44,740 bases of DNA from Butyriboletus loyo (Eukaryota; Basidiomycota; Agaricomycetes; Boletales; Boletaceae). The notes beneath the pieces are model-generated. The model ran no database searches. It was not told the DNA's origin and saw only the letters and a list, made by a program, of their open reading frames with translations. The DNA is taken from contig JBBPSI010000198.1 of assembly GCA_038093515.1 (NCBI GenBank), positions 1-44,740 of the forward strand, read 5' to 3'. Below, in pieces: positions 8,585-20,289 of this stretch. A program made the translations under genes and the position numbers. The first letter of the stretch is position 1. The number at the start of each line of letters is the position of its first letter.

Positions 8585-11172
8585 ATGAGTACTGCTGAAG
8601 ATCCAGTCGTGGTTGAGAAGCAGAACGAGGACGTCGGTTCAGCTTCGGATCTCTCCCTCACCAATGGCGTCGCGCGAGATTACGAGCTCAAGTGCGCGCT
8701 CAGTGAGTCACTCGTTGGTGCCCTCCCTCACTGTTCACGCTTCATAAATCACTCGTCTATTTAGTCAACAGGTGCATGCAAGAAGAGTGCGTACCTTGCT
8801 CAGCCACCGGTGATGATATTATTAATAGTGCGGACAGAATTGGATTCGGTCGTTATCAGTGGCAGCTCTTCATCCTTAGCGGCCTAGGATGGTTCGCAGA
8901 TAGTGAGACGTGCCTTTATACCCTGGAACACGTGCTGACATGACCGATTTGTAAAGACCTGTGGCTCCAGGGCCTCGCGGTCGTGCTGCCGCAAGTAGAG
9001 CAGGAATTGAATCCATCTCGTGTCGAGTATGCGGTTCTGGCCGAGTTTGCTGGACTGATTGTTGGAGCGACCACTTGGGGAGCCTTGGCTGATATCATAG
9101 GGAGGAAAGTGTCGTTTAACGTACGTCATATCTCTGGAGCTCGGAACGTATGTGTTCTGTTCTCACCGGACGTATTGGATCCAGGCCACGCTCTTCCTCG
9201 CCGGTATCTTTGGGACTGCCGCTGGAGGCGGACTGAACTTTGTTGCATTTTCGTCCTTGATAGCATGCATGGGTTTCGGTATTGGTGGAAAGTGAGTGAC
9301 ATTTCACCGCGTATGCTGTGACGATGCTAATATCCCCGTCAAGCCTCCCAGTAGATGGTGTGTATGATCCTTGCAAAGATATACTTCGTCCAACGGTTCG
9401 TTCTAGGTGCTCTTTATTTGGAGTTCATACCTCCATCACACCAAGTATGGATTTTGCCATGATCCACGATTAGTATTCCATTGACACACGCCTTTCACAG
9501 TGGACTCTTACTCTTCTGTCCGTATGGTGGGCATTCGGACAGCTGGTTGCTTCCTTGATCAGCTGGGTATTCATTGCGAACTACTCATGCAACCCCTCGA
9601 TACCTTTTGGAGAGTGCCCCAGGTCCCAGAACATGGGCTGGAGATATACCCTGTAGGTGCAAAGTTGTCATGTGCTTGCTCATAGGTTCATAGTGTTGTA
9701 GAATCACATTGTCAGTATCGGTCCATACTTGACTAGGGAGAACTCGGGACTGAAGATGGTGCCTCTATAGTGGCGCAGTCACGCTCCTGACATTCATAAT
9801 GCGTTACTTTGTATTCGATTTACAGGAATCCCCCAAGTACCTTGTCGCTCAAGGACGTGACGAAGAAGCGGTTGCGGTACATCTCGTTAAGCAAGCATAT
9901 GGCTCAGTTGACTGACTATTGCATCGTCCCAGGTTCTTGAACACATTGCGCGTCGCAATGGCAGGACCATCTCACTCAAGATCGAGGACTTTCATAAGAT
10001 CTCAGAACCATCCAAAGTGCCCACGAGTTGGCGCGATTCTCTACGCCGTTCATTCACTGATGTTTCCTTGTGCGTACCTGAATTCATCTTTGAACGATCT
10101 TTTGTGATCGACGTTTCTTAGGTCTCACGTCAAGCCGCTTTTCTCAACGCGTCGTCTGGCGCTCAACACGGCACTCATCATTCTTATATGGGGGTTCGTG
10201 CTTGTGTTCGGCCGTGAAACTACGCGTTAACCCCTCGTCGCCAGTCTCATCGGGATCGCGTATCCCCTGTACAGCGCGTACCTTCCCCTGTACCTCGAAG
10301 CGCGTACCTCTTCCTCTGGTTCGAGCCTAAACGTCACCTACCGCAACTACGCCATCGTCTCCGTCCTTGGCATCCCCGGCTCGCTCATCGCCGGTTGGGT
10401 CGTCGATCTCACGCGCGGCACGGGCAGGTTCACGGTCGGCGGACGCAAGTTCTCGCTCGCGGTATTCACCGCGTTGTCGAGCATATTCATGTTTTTATTC
10501 ACGACGAGCAAAACGCAAGCGTCGGTACTTGGGTATTCGTGTGCGAACGGTCTCGTACAGTGCGTAAGCTCTCAGTTTCTGCCCTCTCCCTCTCTCCCTC
10601 TTTCTGGTCTCTGTCGAGCGAGCTAACTCGCTCTTCTCTCTAGGAACGCTGTAAGTTAACGATCGATACGTGGTACGACGCGTGAGATGGAGCGACTCAC
10701 CATTCCCATCGATACAGATGTACGGTATTCTCTACGCCTATACCCCCGAGTCGTTCCCCGCACCCCACCGCGGCACAGGTGACGCCCTCTGTTCTGCGCT
10801 GAACCGTATCGGCGGACTCATCGCCCCACTCATTAAAATTGCCACGACGCCAGCGACGGGAACCGTCTCCGCCAACACTGCAAACGGGTGCGTGACGTCT
10901 CTTTTCTCTCTCGCACGCGCGTACGGTGCTCTATTTCTCTGTTGCTCTGTGCTCTGTTGCTCTGTGCTCTCCTTCGGGGCTGACCTTAGTTGTGCACGGT
11001 TTTTTTCCCAGACCCGTGTTTGTCTCTGCGGCTTTGTTCCTGGTTTCGGCCTTCTTGACGTTGCTCCTCCCCATCGAGGTACGTCCTACGTCCCACGCCC
11101 ACGCTTACCGTTCCCTGTGTACCCAAACTCAAACGTATCGTGACTTAGACCGCAGGACGAGGCGCGCTCTAA
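8585..11172 (+). CDS. MFS sugar-type/SVOP-like transporter, 17 exons
   Basis: Exons: 8585-8702, 8765-8786, 8829-8902, 8957-9120, 9185-9291, 9344-9357, 9407-9444, 9501-9652, 9702-9710, 9771-9876, 9933-10069, 10122-10193, 10245-10559, 10644-10650, 10718-10887, 11012-11078 and 11149-11172. They sum to 1596 nt (531 aa) with every phase matching. Motifs: IGFGRYQWQLFILSGLGWFAD (helix 1 start), the MFS signature WGALADIIGRK after helix 2, YLEFIPPSHQW, and FDLQESPKYLVAQGRDEEAV before the central loop. The second half has GSLIAGWVVDLTRG and YAYTPESFPAPHRGTGDAL. The family uses proton or ion gradients to move sugars, organic acids or aromatic compounds across the plasma membrane; the substrate is unknown. 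Exons of 14, 9 and 7 nt are unusual. An alternative last acceptor at 11155 would change the end, but the chosen one gives the family-like TAGRGAL stop. Confidence 0.85.
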
Positions 11173-11685
11173 GTCGGGTCCCAGCCAGTCATGTATGTGC
11201 TCACGACGGACCAACACGGACCACCCTGAGTCACCCTCACCCTCCCACGATCGAGCACGCGAGCATCCAAAGAGACCTTGTTTGTTTAATTTTCGGGAAA
11301 AAAAAAAAAAAAAGAATAGGCTGGGGACGAACGAGAGATAGTAATGTCATCACGGGACTGGGCGTCATGAAGCCTAGTCGTTTTAAGCTCATGTTTAGCT
11401 ATGCTTTGTTCGCAATACGACGTGTTCCCCAAGTTACGTTAGCAAGGATCATCAAGGAAAAAGATAATACATAGAGTATGAGAAAGGAAAGAGAGGAAGA
11501 GGAAGAGGAAGATATATATCTGGGCGTGATCATATATGACGATGAGACGAGAAAAAAAACATTCGTATCTGAAGCAAATTACAAGAGTGATCATGAAAAC
11601 AAGTCAGAAAAAAAAGCAAAAAGAAAAGAACGAACGATCAAAATACAGCGATGCCTAACCATCCGATACATCCAACCTTGAGGCC
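11173..11685. other. Intergenic between convergent genes
   Basis: About 0.5 kb between the ends of the transporter and arrestin genes. It has a 16-nt A run near 11300 and purine-rich GAAGAG stretches near 11480-11520. No gene was seen. Confidence 0.45.
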
Positions 11686-14600
11686 TTACCCTTGGTATTT
11701 TTTGATCAAGTCTCTCAACCGCGCTTGCCCAAACGCCAAATCGCCCAATGCTCGTCCTTGTCCACCACCACCACCCCCACCACCCGCACCCGCCTTGACC
11801 CCACCAGAGCTCTTGGACGCACTCCGCAAATCCGACATGGTCTCCGAGACCATAGGCGGCAAGGACCGTCCCTGTCCCTGCCCTTGTCCCGGTCCGTGCG
11901 CCTTGACCCGCGCCAACGATGCCGTCGAGGACAACATGGGTACTGCGTGCGAAGACGACACGATGGCCGGTACGGTCGTCGCCTTGTTCGCTTTCGACAC
12001 CTCACGCATCCCCAGCCCCGTACCTAAACCTAAACCCATACCTATTCCTATGCCCGTGCCCGTCCGTGTATCTCCTCCAACACCAACCCCGACGCGGATC
12101 AGACCGGCAGGGGGACCACCCACACCCGCACCTGCACCCGCACCTGCACCACCAGCATCGGCATCGGCATCAGCATCAGCATCAGCATCAGCATCAGCAT
12201 CAGCACCACCGAGACCAACGTGTGGAGAGCGTGTCGATACCGGACTGCGCTTGAACATGTTCGGCATGGGTTTTCGCACAATCGGCGACAACGTCGGCAC
12301 CTTGGGTTTCTTGGACGCAGACACAGGCACGGGCGTCGCCTCTCCTGCCTTGGTGTTTGCATCGGCGTTTGCGTTGACATTGGCATTCATCTTGGCGGCC
12401 CAGAGAGATGCAACCTGAGCCACCTTGCCACCCCTACCCCCCCGCGCAGACCGTACGTCGTATTTCACCTCGGGATCTGCAGGCTTGGATGAGAACCGGG
12501 GTAAACGCCCTGGAAAGGGACGCGCCGGTTGAACGGGTGGCGGCGGTTGTGGTTGTGGTTGTGGTTGTGAGGGTTGGGTTCGCAGTGGCGCACGCGATGG
12601 CCGTGACCGCTTCACCTCCGTGCTTGGTGACCGAGACATGGGAAAACGGTGTGTCGTCGTCTGTCGGTCAGGTGAGGATGAGGGTGTCTGACGGAAATCG
12701 TTGACAGAGGATCGACGGGGAGAGGGCTTAAACGGCGATGCTTCGCCACCAGAGCTGTTCGTGGCCGCATTCAATGAAGAGATAGTGACAAACCCAGACG
12801 AACGCGGGTTCGGTGACGCCGACACGTCCTTGTCCATCGAGATATCCCCTCTGCGATGATGCTCTTCAGGTTTGTCGTCCGTCATCTCTGCTGGCGCAAG
12901 ACCAAAGGACGCACTCTCTGTAATGGGCACAAAGTGCGACGGAGTAGGCGATATAAAAGAACCTGGATCGTCCATAACAGGTGGAGCGGAAATATCAATC
13001 TCTCCTAACCACGCCGTGACGCGCCCCTTGGCCTCTTGCCGCAGTTTACGATCTTCCTTGCCCTTCACCTTTTTACGCTCCCGTCGACGACCTGCCCTTT
13101 CAAGGTCTTCTTCGCTATGCTTGCTCTTGCCGAGTTTCCGCGAACTCTTGCCTTTCTGGGTACGCACATCCCTGTCATCTTCGCTCGGACTGTGTCTACC
13201 TCTTCCCATGTACTGCGTACGTTCGTCTGAATCCCGATCCTGCTCCCGCTCTGGGTTTGGTTTCAACATGCCCTCGCGGTCGGCGAGGGTCAGGCTGGAG
13301 ATGGCGCTGTCATTGACAGTGTCAAGCGGCGGTCCACTGGGTGGGATGGTGATCGGCTGCACGACGCTGCGGACGTGTGGTCGTTCTTCCGCGTCGAACT
13401 TGCGCGTGCCGACTTCCGCTAACAATCGTCGCTCCAACGCATCCAGCCCGCTCTCTGGCGGTACGTCCTTTCCCAGGTTCGCTCCCAAACCTGACAGTTC
13501 GGTCGGTGCCTTTGGGAACTTGATGGGCGTGATGGCCGCCATGGGTGGCGTGGGCGGTGCGCGAGGCAAGTCCGTCGAAGATGGGAAGTCGGAATGGTCA
13601 GCCATCGTGCCCTCAGTCGTAAAGAGTGTGTCGACACGTGGACGTTGCGCAGAAAGATGCCTATCTCTTCTGGAAGGAGCAGGAGGGTCATGGAGGGTCT
13701 TGTCCATGCTCAAATCTGGGTGCCGATCGAGCTTGGGACCATGGCGTCCTTGAACGTCTACGCCCGCATCGCCTTCGGGAAGATCTAAATTCAAGTTACC
13801 AATCTGCTTCCCGACTTCGTCCGCCATGCGCTCAAGCTCAGAAACATTGTTGCTCTTTGGGACTGACTCATAGAACGAATGCTTTGGTGATGGCACGGGA
13901 CGTGGGGAATGCAAAACACCCTGCGAATCATGAGGATTTGGAAACGGGGGTATCTGAATTGGGGATGGGCGGGCGCGACTCGGCGTAGGAGGTTGGTCAT
14001 GGGAATGTGATTGTGAAGCAGGATAACGTTGTGGATTCGGTGAAACGAAGCGGTGGTGTGCGGTTGAGTGAACGTTCTGTGACGTTAAAGAAGCAACAAC
14101 CCCTATGAAATGATCGTAACCATCAATTGTTTCTATCGGTGCGCCAGGAGGAGTGTAGCTTGTGTAAGACACGTGTGTGGGCGGCGGCGGTAATAGCCTT
14201 GGTAAAGGTGTATATGACGTTGATAATCCAGGCGTATAGTAGGGTGCCTGTGAAGGAGGACCCACAGAAATGGAACGCTGCATTGGTGGCGCATAAGGAT
14301 AGGGAACGTCTTGCCAGTTATGGGTCTCTTGCTCGGGGTGTGGGTTTGGTAAATAATCGGAGACTGGTTGCGCAGAAGAGCCGGTCCATGTAAGTTCACC
14401 TTGTTGTATCTGGTTTCCAGTATAGACGGACATCAATTCGGCCGTAGGAGGGGGCGAAAGCAATACTGGCGAGACGGGTGCTGCATATGGATAGGGGGAG
14501 AATGTGAGTTGCGGCGGCGACGCTGGAATTTCAGGGACGGCAAGAGAATGGTAAATTGTTACAGGCAAAACCATGATGGTATCCTCACTAGTGATGGTTG

Positions 14601-15704
14601 GTAAAACATAAATGAGAAGTCGTAGACAGCGCACCTTCCGGGAGGCATATCAATTCTTAATCTCAGGGTGCAACGTACCTCGAAGAAACTCTCTGTGGTC
14701 TTTCCATTATCATTAACACGTAGTCCTCCTTTAACACCACGCGAATGGCGAGGTATATCGATGACAAGACTGGCTATTCCCTCTGTTCCTGGAGGAACAG
14801 AATATTCCGGTCCACGGAATTCAACTTGTGTAGCGACATCCGAAATATTAGGTGGTGATTTCCCAGCCAAGAACGACTGTGAGAGGTGAAGTTCTCGCAT
14901 TAATGTGACTGTGACACCGGATGTCTGGGCAGAAATTTAGAGAAAACAAGATGGCTAGGACAGAAAAAACATACCCAACGTTGCGTGTGATTTTTTAATT
15001 GTAGATCTATGCATGCAGATTCTCCGCCCACGACCATATCATTTGTTAGGGTCGCCTGGGCCCAAATGTTGCCTCCTTCTGCAATCACCACAGCCTGTGG
15101 TGATGGCGCTTCATTCGTTGGATCCCAATATTCGACTACTTTGACTTCTCGCTTGTCGATGACGAGACGTTTATCCCCTCTCCACGCCACGCTCACGCTT
15201 GCCCGTATCTCGTACCTGGTGCTGGCGGGACCGAACTTGATCGAAGAGGGAGAAGATGCGGGAACTGGAAACTGGAAAAAGAACGTTGTCTGACCCCGTC
15301 GGGCTGCATAATGATGTACCGGGAGAGGCAATTCGCCGGCCTCAGGAAGATGATCGGAGTACACAGCATTAGAAGGTGGAAGGCCTGGGCCTTGGAACAT
15401 TCTGCGGGAATGGATAAAGGTAGAAGTCGCAGAGTGTTCTCCAGAGTCGAGCTCTTCAACGGTGATCAGCATCCTGGCACGAATGTGGTCAGACAGACGG
15501 TCGTATACCTTGAATAGCGTATAGTTCGACCATCATTACGCCTATACCAAGTAATGAGTCGATGTCAGCACGACTCTCTACTTCCATCTTTCCAGAGATG
15601 TGTTCGCCAGCAACGTATACTGGATCGGAGAGAGTGAGAGTAACCTTGAGTTTTGAATGGTGCGGGGACGCATTCATTGGCTCAGGGCGAGATTGAGAGG
15701 CCAT
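11686..15704 (-). CDS. Arrestin-domain adaptor with long disordered tail
   Basis: Minus-strand exons 15509-15704, 14975-15453, 14635-14924 and 11686-14587 total 3867 nt (1288 aa). Residues 1 to about 320 form an arrestin-like beta-sandwich: KLKVTLTLSDPVYVAGEHIS and VMMVELYAIQELDSGEHSA, then YEIRASVSVAWRG and VTVTLMRELHLSQSF. The remaining 970 residues are low-complexity, rich in Pro, Ser and charged runs, ending in the compact helix-like ARLRDLIKKYQG. Fungal alpha-arrestins bring Rsp5-type ubiquitin ligases to plasma-membrane transporters and act in endocytosis. I see Pro-rich stretches such as PPTPPMAA but did not pin a canonical PPxY, so the ligase link is inference. Near residue 1150 the tail has an (Ala-Asp)n run from a hexanucleotide repeat, followed by Gly-rich repeats. 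Exon 1/2 phase works only with the acceptor at 15454. Confidence 0.8.
12155..12205 (+). repeat. GCATCA hexanucleotide microsatellite inside the arrestin gene
   Basis: About eight copies of GCATCA/GCATCG in tandem, encoding an Asp-Ala run on the minus strand. The neighbouring 12120-12150 stretch is a CACCCG/CACCTG repeat encoding Gly-Ala. The repeat unit is a multiple of three, so length changes keep the frame. Confidence 0.85.
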
Positions 15705-15860
15705 GGTAGTAGAATAGTAGATGGATAAGTTTTGATGAAGTTGTTCAAGGTGTTTATGTGGTCACGAATATATGTTGCTAGATGACAGGACTGCCGTAGA
15801 GTAGGACGAGCTGAAAAGTCCATGCGGGGGTCGCCATTGGAGATCTGGAGAATGCATTGC

Positions 15861-15919
15861 TTAGACGACGGTGTCCATTATGGTTATGGTGTGGTCGCTG
15901 GAGCCGAGGACAAGCAAAG
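15861..15919 (-). other. Possible WD40-like 3' exon fragment
   Basis: After a good acceptor (GACAG at 15920-15924) the minus strand reads LLVLGSSDHTITIMDTVV and stops at 15861-15863. The GSSDHTITIMD core resembles the end of a WD40 repeat. No upstream exon could be joined with confidence before the divergent Rad4-like gene, so this may be a relic or chance. The rest of 15705-16681 holds the two divergent promoters, with no other gene seen. Confidence 0.2.
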
Positions 15920-16681
15920 CTGTCAATGAGCTGATTGTTTGTCCGTGTTAGTAAGCTAGGCAAAACCAGCATCAGCGACTCGCTCAGACTTGAAAGTGGC
16001 AGTCCTTGTACATCGCGTGGAATTAGACGACTCTAAACCGTGGTGTGCACCCTGACGAATCTGCCCAGCTTGTCGGGAACGAGCTCTCTTGCAGGGAAGT
16101 TACTGAAAGGAAGTGACTGGTGGCTACATCGCTCGAAACACCTACCATGATTGGCGATCACCTTGTGTTTCGAGATCAGTGGGTTCAGATACAGCTAGTA
16201 ATTTGGTCGGGACTTTGTCTGTCAGTTGGATCAAAACCTGCTCCTTTGGAGGGCTATATCTGGTGGCGTCGAGTTGGTTTGAAGCTCTGAGAATTGAGCT
16301 CGATATATTACATGGCTTGAATGTCAGAAGGTCTGAGACATATCACCGACCAAAGTCCACAAAAATATTGTTATTATTGTTATTATTTCGCTGTCATTCC
16401 AATGACATCGCGTATCAACCAGCCCTAAACTCTCTCACGTGACCATCAGTCACGCCTTGGATTATCATTCGCGAGTCCACGGAATTTAATAAAATTATTT
16501 CTTCGATGCGACGCGGTAACAAATCACACAAGGTCGGTCTCGTCTTCTGCACCGTACACAGCGCAGTTATCGACGCTTCTCACAGGTACCCAATGTCAAA
16601 CTTCGTCCCGCACCGCTCCCTACTCGCTCCGCCCGAGTTCACGACCCGGGCGCGTCGTGCGACCGTAGCTCAGACTCCGAG

Positions 16682-19600
16682 ATGCCTCCCAACCCGAGCA
16701 TGGTAGACCTCTGTCCAAGACCTTTCAAAGGTTTCGCCATATGTGCGACAGGAACAATGGACAAAGTCCGTCTCACCAACTAATTTCAATAATCAACCTC
16801 ATACATTTGTTCAGCCCACCGTGTTCAAAATGGCATTCGAGCTCGGTGCCAGCTCCACGAGTGACTTTACCGACCGCGTCACTCATCTCATCGCTAGCTC
16901 GCATGGTGGAGCCAAGTATTCGGTTCGTTCTCTTGGACAATCCCCCTTTATCCTCACTCACGTGCCCAGTGTGCCCTTGAGCGCAAGATACCTATCATGA
17001 TCCCGGATTGGATTACAGAGGCACATGCAATATGGTTACGTGGAGACGACATCGACGTGGAACACGTGCGAAACGTCACTGCTCTTTGACTCTAAACTCA
17101 TTGTCCGTCCCAGAGCATAGCCAAACACCGACTGCCCATCTTCTCAGGCGTCGTGTTATCCCTCTCAGGCATAGATGACATCCACCGACGCACTGAGATA
17201 AATCGTCTCGTGACAGCGCATCAAGGAGTCTATCTCAAAAACCTTGAACGGCCTGTCAGGGTCAGCCATCTTCTATGCTCGGGCGAGACAGAAACCGACA
17301 AGATGAAGTATGCGGAAAAGTTCAACAAGCGCAAAGAAGCATACATACATATTGTTTGGGAGGAATGGTTCTGGGACTGTCTTGAGTTTGGTGGTGGGTG
17401 TTGTCTTGATTTCTGATACGCCACCTCCACCAATGCTCTTTCAAAAGGTAGGTTTGATGAAAAAAAGTATCAAGTGAGTCGACCGAGACCGGAACGAAAG
17501 ACCCCTCGCGAGTGTGGGTACTTGTTCCCATACCAATCCTTATTCGTTATTCTAGAATTTGTGTTGATATCCAGACCCAATACCTTCGCTTCCTGCCCAA
17601 GACTCTGCCCCGGGCTCTCACCCAAATTCGGCGATACCTGTGGACAGTGGCAGTCAGCCAAAGCGATTAAAGCCCGTTGTTCCTACTGGTAGTTTCACTG
17701 TCATAAACAACCTTGCAATCGACGGCGAGGAGGAAGAAATAGCCAGTATCAACAAGCCAGTCCCTGCTGTTACCCTCCAACTCTGGCAAAGTCTCCTCAA
17801 ACCTCGCGGATTCGAATTCGACGGTGGGAAACTCGTCCGCAGCCCTTCCAAATCGCAAACCACGCGATCGCCACCTTCGACGCCCACGCGGTTACATGTT
17901 CGGTCAAATGTGGTGGATTGCAACGGAACCGGGGTCGAACATGGTAAAGAAAAGGAGAAAGAGAGTGTTATATCGTCGTTCAGACGGGCGAACTCGTTTG
18001 TTCCCATCCCTGCGAAAGAACCTGCCATTCGACAGCCATTTCGCCGGAATACGATGTGTCTTTCGGTTTGCCCCGATGGGGCGGGAGGGAGCGGTCTATA
18101 TGACCCGGTTCAACCAGAAGGAGGGTCAGCCATACCGACTCTCTTTGCTGGGCACACCTTTCGTCTTCTTGGTGAAGCACGTTGTCCAAACGTTCGATTG
18201 GCAATTGGGAATGGTGGTGGTGTCGTGACGGACGGCGATGCTGAAGAACCAAGTTTCATTGTCGTGAGGTTGATAAGGTAGGTTCCTAGCGTCTGGCTCG
18301 CTGTCATTCTCTTGATTTTAACATCGACACTGATGACATTGATGGTGTATCGTGGTAGTGGAAGTAAGCTCTATCGCGACGAAATTGACGACTACGCACG
18401 AACCAAGTATAGAACAGAATGCTGGCTCGAACATTCCGTATTCCACGAGCGAATATGTGAACCGGACGAAAACGTATCCTTTACACCACTCAGGATCACG
18501 ACGCCAGTACCTGGTATGTCCACGTCGATTACGTTCTCTAACCACTCATAGACGTTGCATACGGGTGTAGACGTGGAGAAGATTAATCTAAGCTTGTCTG
18601 GTCTAGATCAGTCCGAATTGTGTTGGATTCGACGTCTCGTGAGGGCGGTTGGTTCGTCTTCCTTTGTTCTTCCGTCATTCGAGTTAGTCACCATCGCATT
18701 TGTGTAGGGATAACCCTTGAACCGACATTCTCTCGCCGGTCGACACACCTTCTCTGCCCCGGTGGAACGGGTGCCAAGTTTGACAAGGCGTTGGAGTGGC
18801 GGATTCCGGTTGTTTCTTTGGCGTGGCTGGAAGACATTGCCAGGACGGGAACTATTCCGCGTGTGGACGAGTACCTCGTTAGTGGATCTCTTGTGGGAGC
18901 ATCTGTCGGTGGAGAAGATGGTTTCGGGTTCGTTCAGCATTTAGATCCTGTTCCCGGGGTCAGGAGAGACAAAGGCAAAGGCAAGGAGAAGGAAGTAGGA
19001 TACCAAATGATGGATATCACAAACGGTAACGCTGTCTATGTCTTGCTGCGTACCGTGACTTATCCCCCCTGCCCCCAGACGGTTCGACCAGCCAGCCCAT
19101 GTTCGTCAAAAATGCATCACTCCTCCAAGATACCAGTCCACGGAATTGGGAACCGGATGCTCGACAACGTCGTGACAAGATGGTGGAACAAACGTCTCTC
19201 CCGTGCGACGGACCGTTTGGCAAACCGAGATTTCTAACACACGACTCGGATCCCCCAGAGGAAGCCAAAGCCCAAGCAAACCACCCCACGCCGTCCCCTC
19301 CCGCCGTTCCGCCTCCACAAAGCAGCTCTCCACCTCTCGTTGAGGCTGAATTGCCTCTTCCTGAATCAACCCCTCCTACACTTGCATCTCCGATACCTTC
19401 ATACATCACCCCCGCACGCCAACCCACTGGCCCGATTTGCGATGTCGATGCCGACGCTCGAGCTCAAGCCCGAATTCCATCCTCGACATCACCCTCGCCG
19501 ATGAAACTCCCTCCTTCGAGTTCGCTTCCCGACTCGTTCGTCGAGTCCTCTTCGCCTGCGCGTCTCCCGGACACAGACGCCATCACAAAAGCACTCCACG

Positions 19601-20207
19601 AGAGCCTGACATCGCTCCTCGGGAAACGGCCCATCGCGGAGGAAGACGAGGCGATGATGAGAGATGCCGGCGGTGCGAGGAAGGGGAAACGGGTGCGGCC
19701 CGGTGGGCAGTCCAACGTACGTCACGTTCTTCCTGTTTCTGTATGGCCTGGTAATGCTCGTGCTCATCGCGTTTCGTGTTTCGTTGCTTTTTTTTTGGCC
19801 GTTGCCCCGCGTTGGTATTTTTGGAAAAATAGATCGCATCTCGGGACGCGTCCCGCGAGAACGTTACCGCCCATTCGCCGCATCGTCCCATCGTTCGTCC
19901 GCCAGTCCTCCCACCACCAGACCTCGACATGAACTTGTTCGACGGGCTGGGAATGGGTGGGCTGCGATCGACGGAGGAGAGTATGCAGGTGACGTACGAG
20001 GATCCGGGTCAGGCAGAGGAGAAACGACGGTTGTTGAGGATGTTGGGTGGGGACGAAGCAGAGGCTGCTGAGGTGGAGGTAGTTGGACCTGGGACGAGGC
20101 GGCCCCGGGGGGTCGCACGGGGTGGCGTTGCCGCCGCTGGGGCTGGCCGTGTGGGTGATACTAATAGGACGCGACGGACCAAACGCGCCAAGGTTCCTGG
20201 ATTTTAA
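16682..20207 (+). CDS. Rad4/Cut5-Dpb11-TopBP1 checkpoint scaffold, four BRCT domains
   Basis: Eleven exons: 16682-16765, 16815-16922, 16970-17065, 17114-17393, 17448-17513, 17575-18277, 18359-18513, 18571-18651, 18708-19025, 19079-19716 and 19833-20207 (967 aa). BRCT1 begins LCPRPFKGFAICATGTMDKP and contains DRVTHLIASSHGGAKYS and IPDWITEA. BRCT2 has FSGVVLSLSGID and HIVWEEWFWDCLEFGGRFDE. BRCT3 has KYRTECWLEHSV. BRCT4 has DQSELCWIRRLVRAVG, STHLLCPGGTGAKFDKA and VVSLAWLEDIARTG. The acidic C-terminus has VTYEDPGQAEEKRRLL and ends in a basic patch. Orthologues in yeasts bind phosphorylated Sld3/Sld2 and Rad9 to start DNA replication and activate the ATR checkpoint in the nucleus. The intron at 17514-17574 was chosen by phase and is the least certain joint. 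No in-frame ATG lies close upstream of 16682. Confidence 0.85.
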
Positions 20208-20289
20208 GGCCACCGTGGGACGTGTTGTACGACGGAACGATCTTGTAGGGGATATACATTCGCATTTTTTATAAATTTTTATAATAATA

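Noticed and set aside
9721..9770. Direct splice from 9652 to 9771 without the 9-nt exon
   Set aside because: The frame would be kept, but three residues of the conserved helix start (ITF) would be lost. Both flanking GT-AG introns are good.
12872..13753. 293-aa plus-strand ORF
   Set aside because: Antisense shadow of the arrestin tail. Low-complexity composition keeps the opposite strand open, with no domain or splice support.
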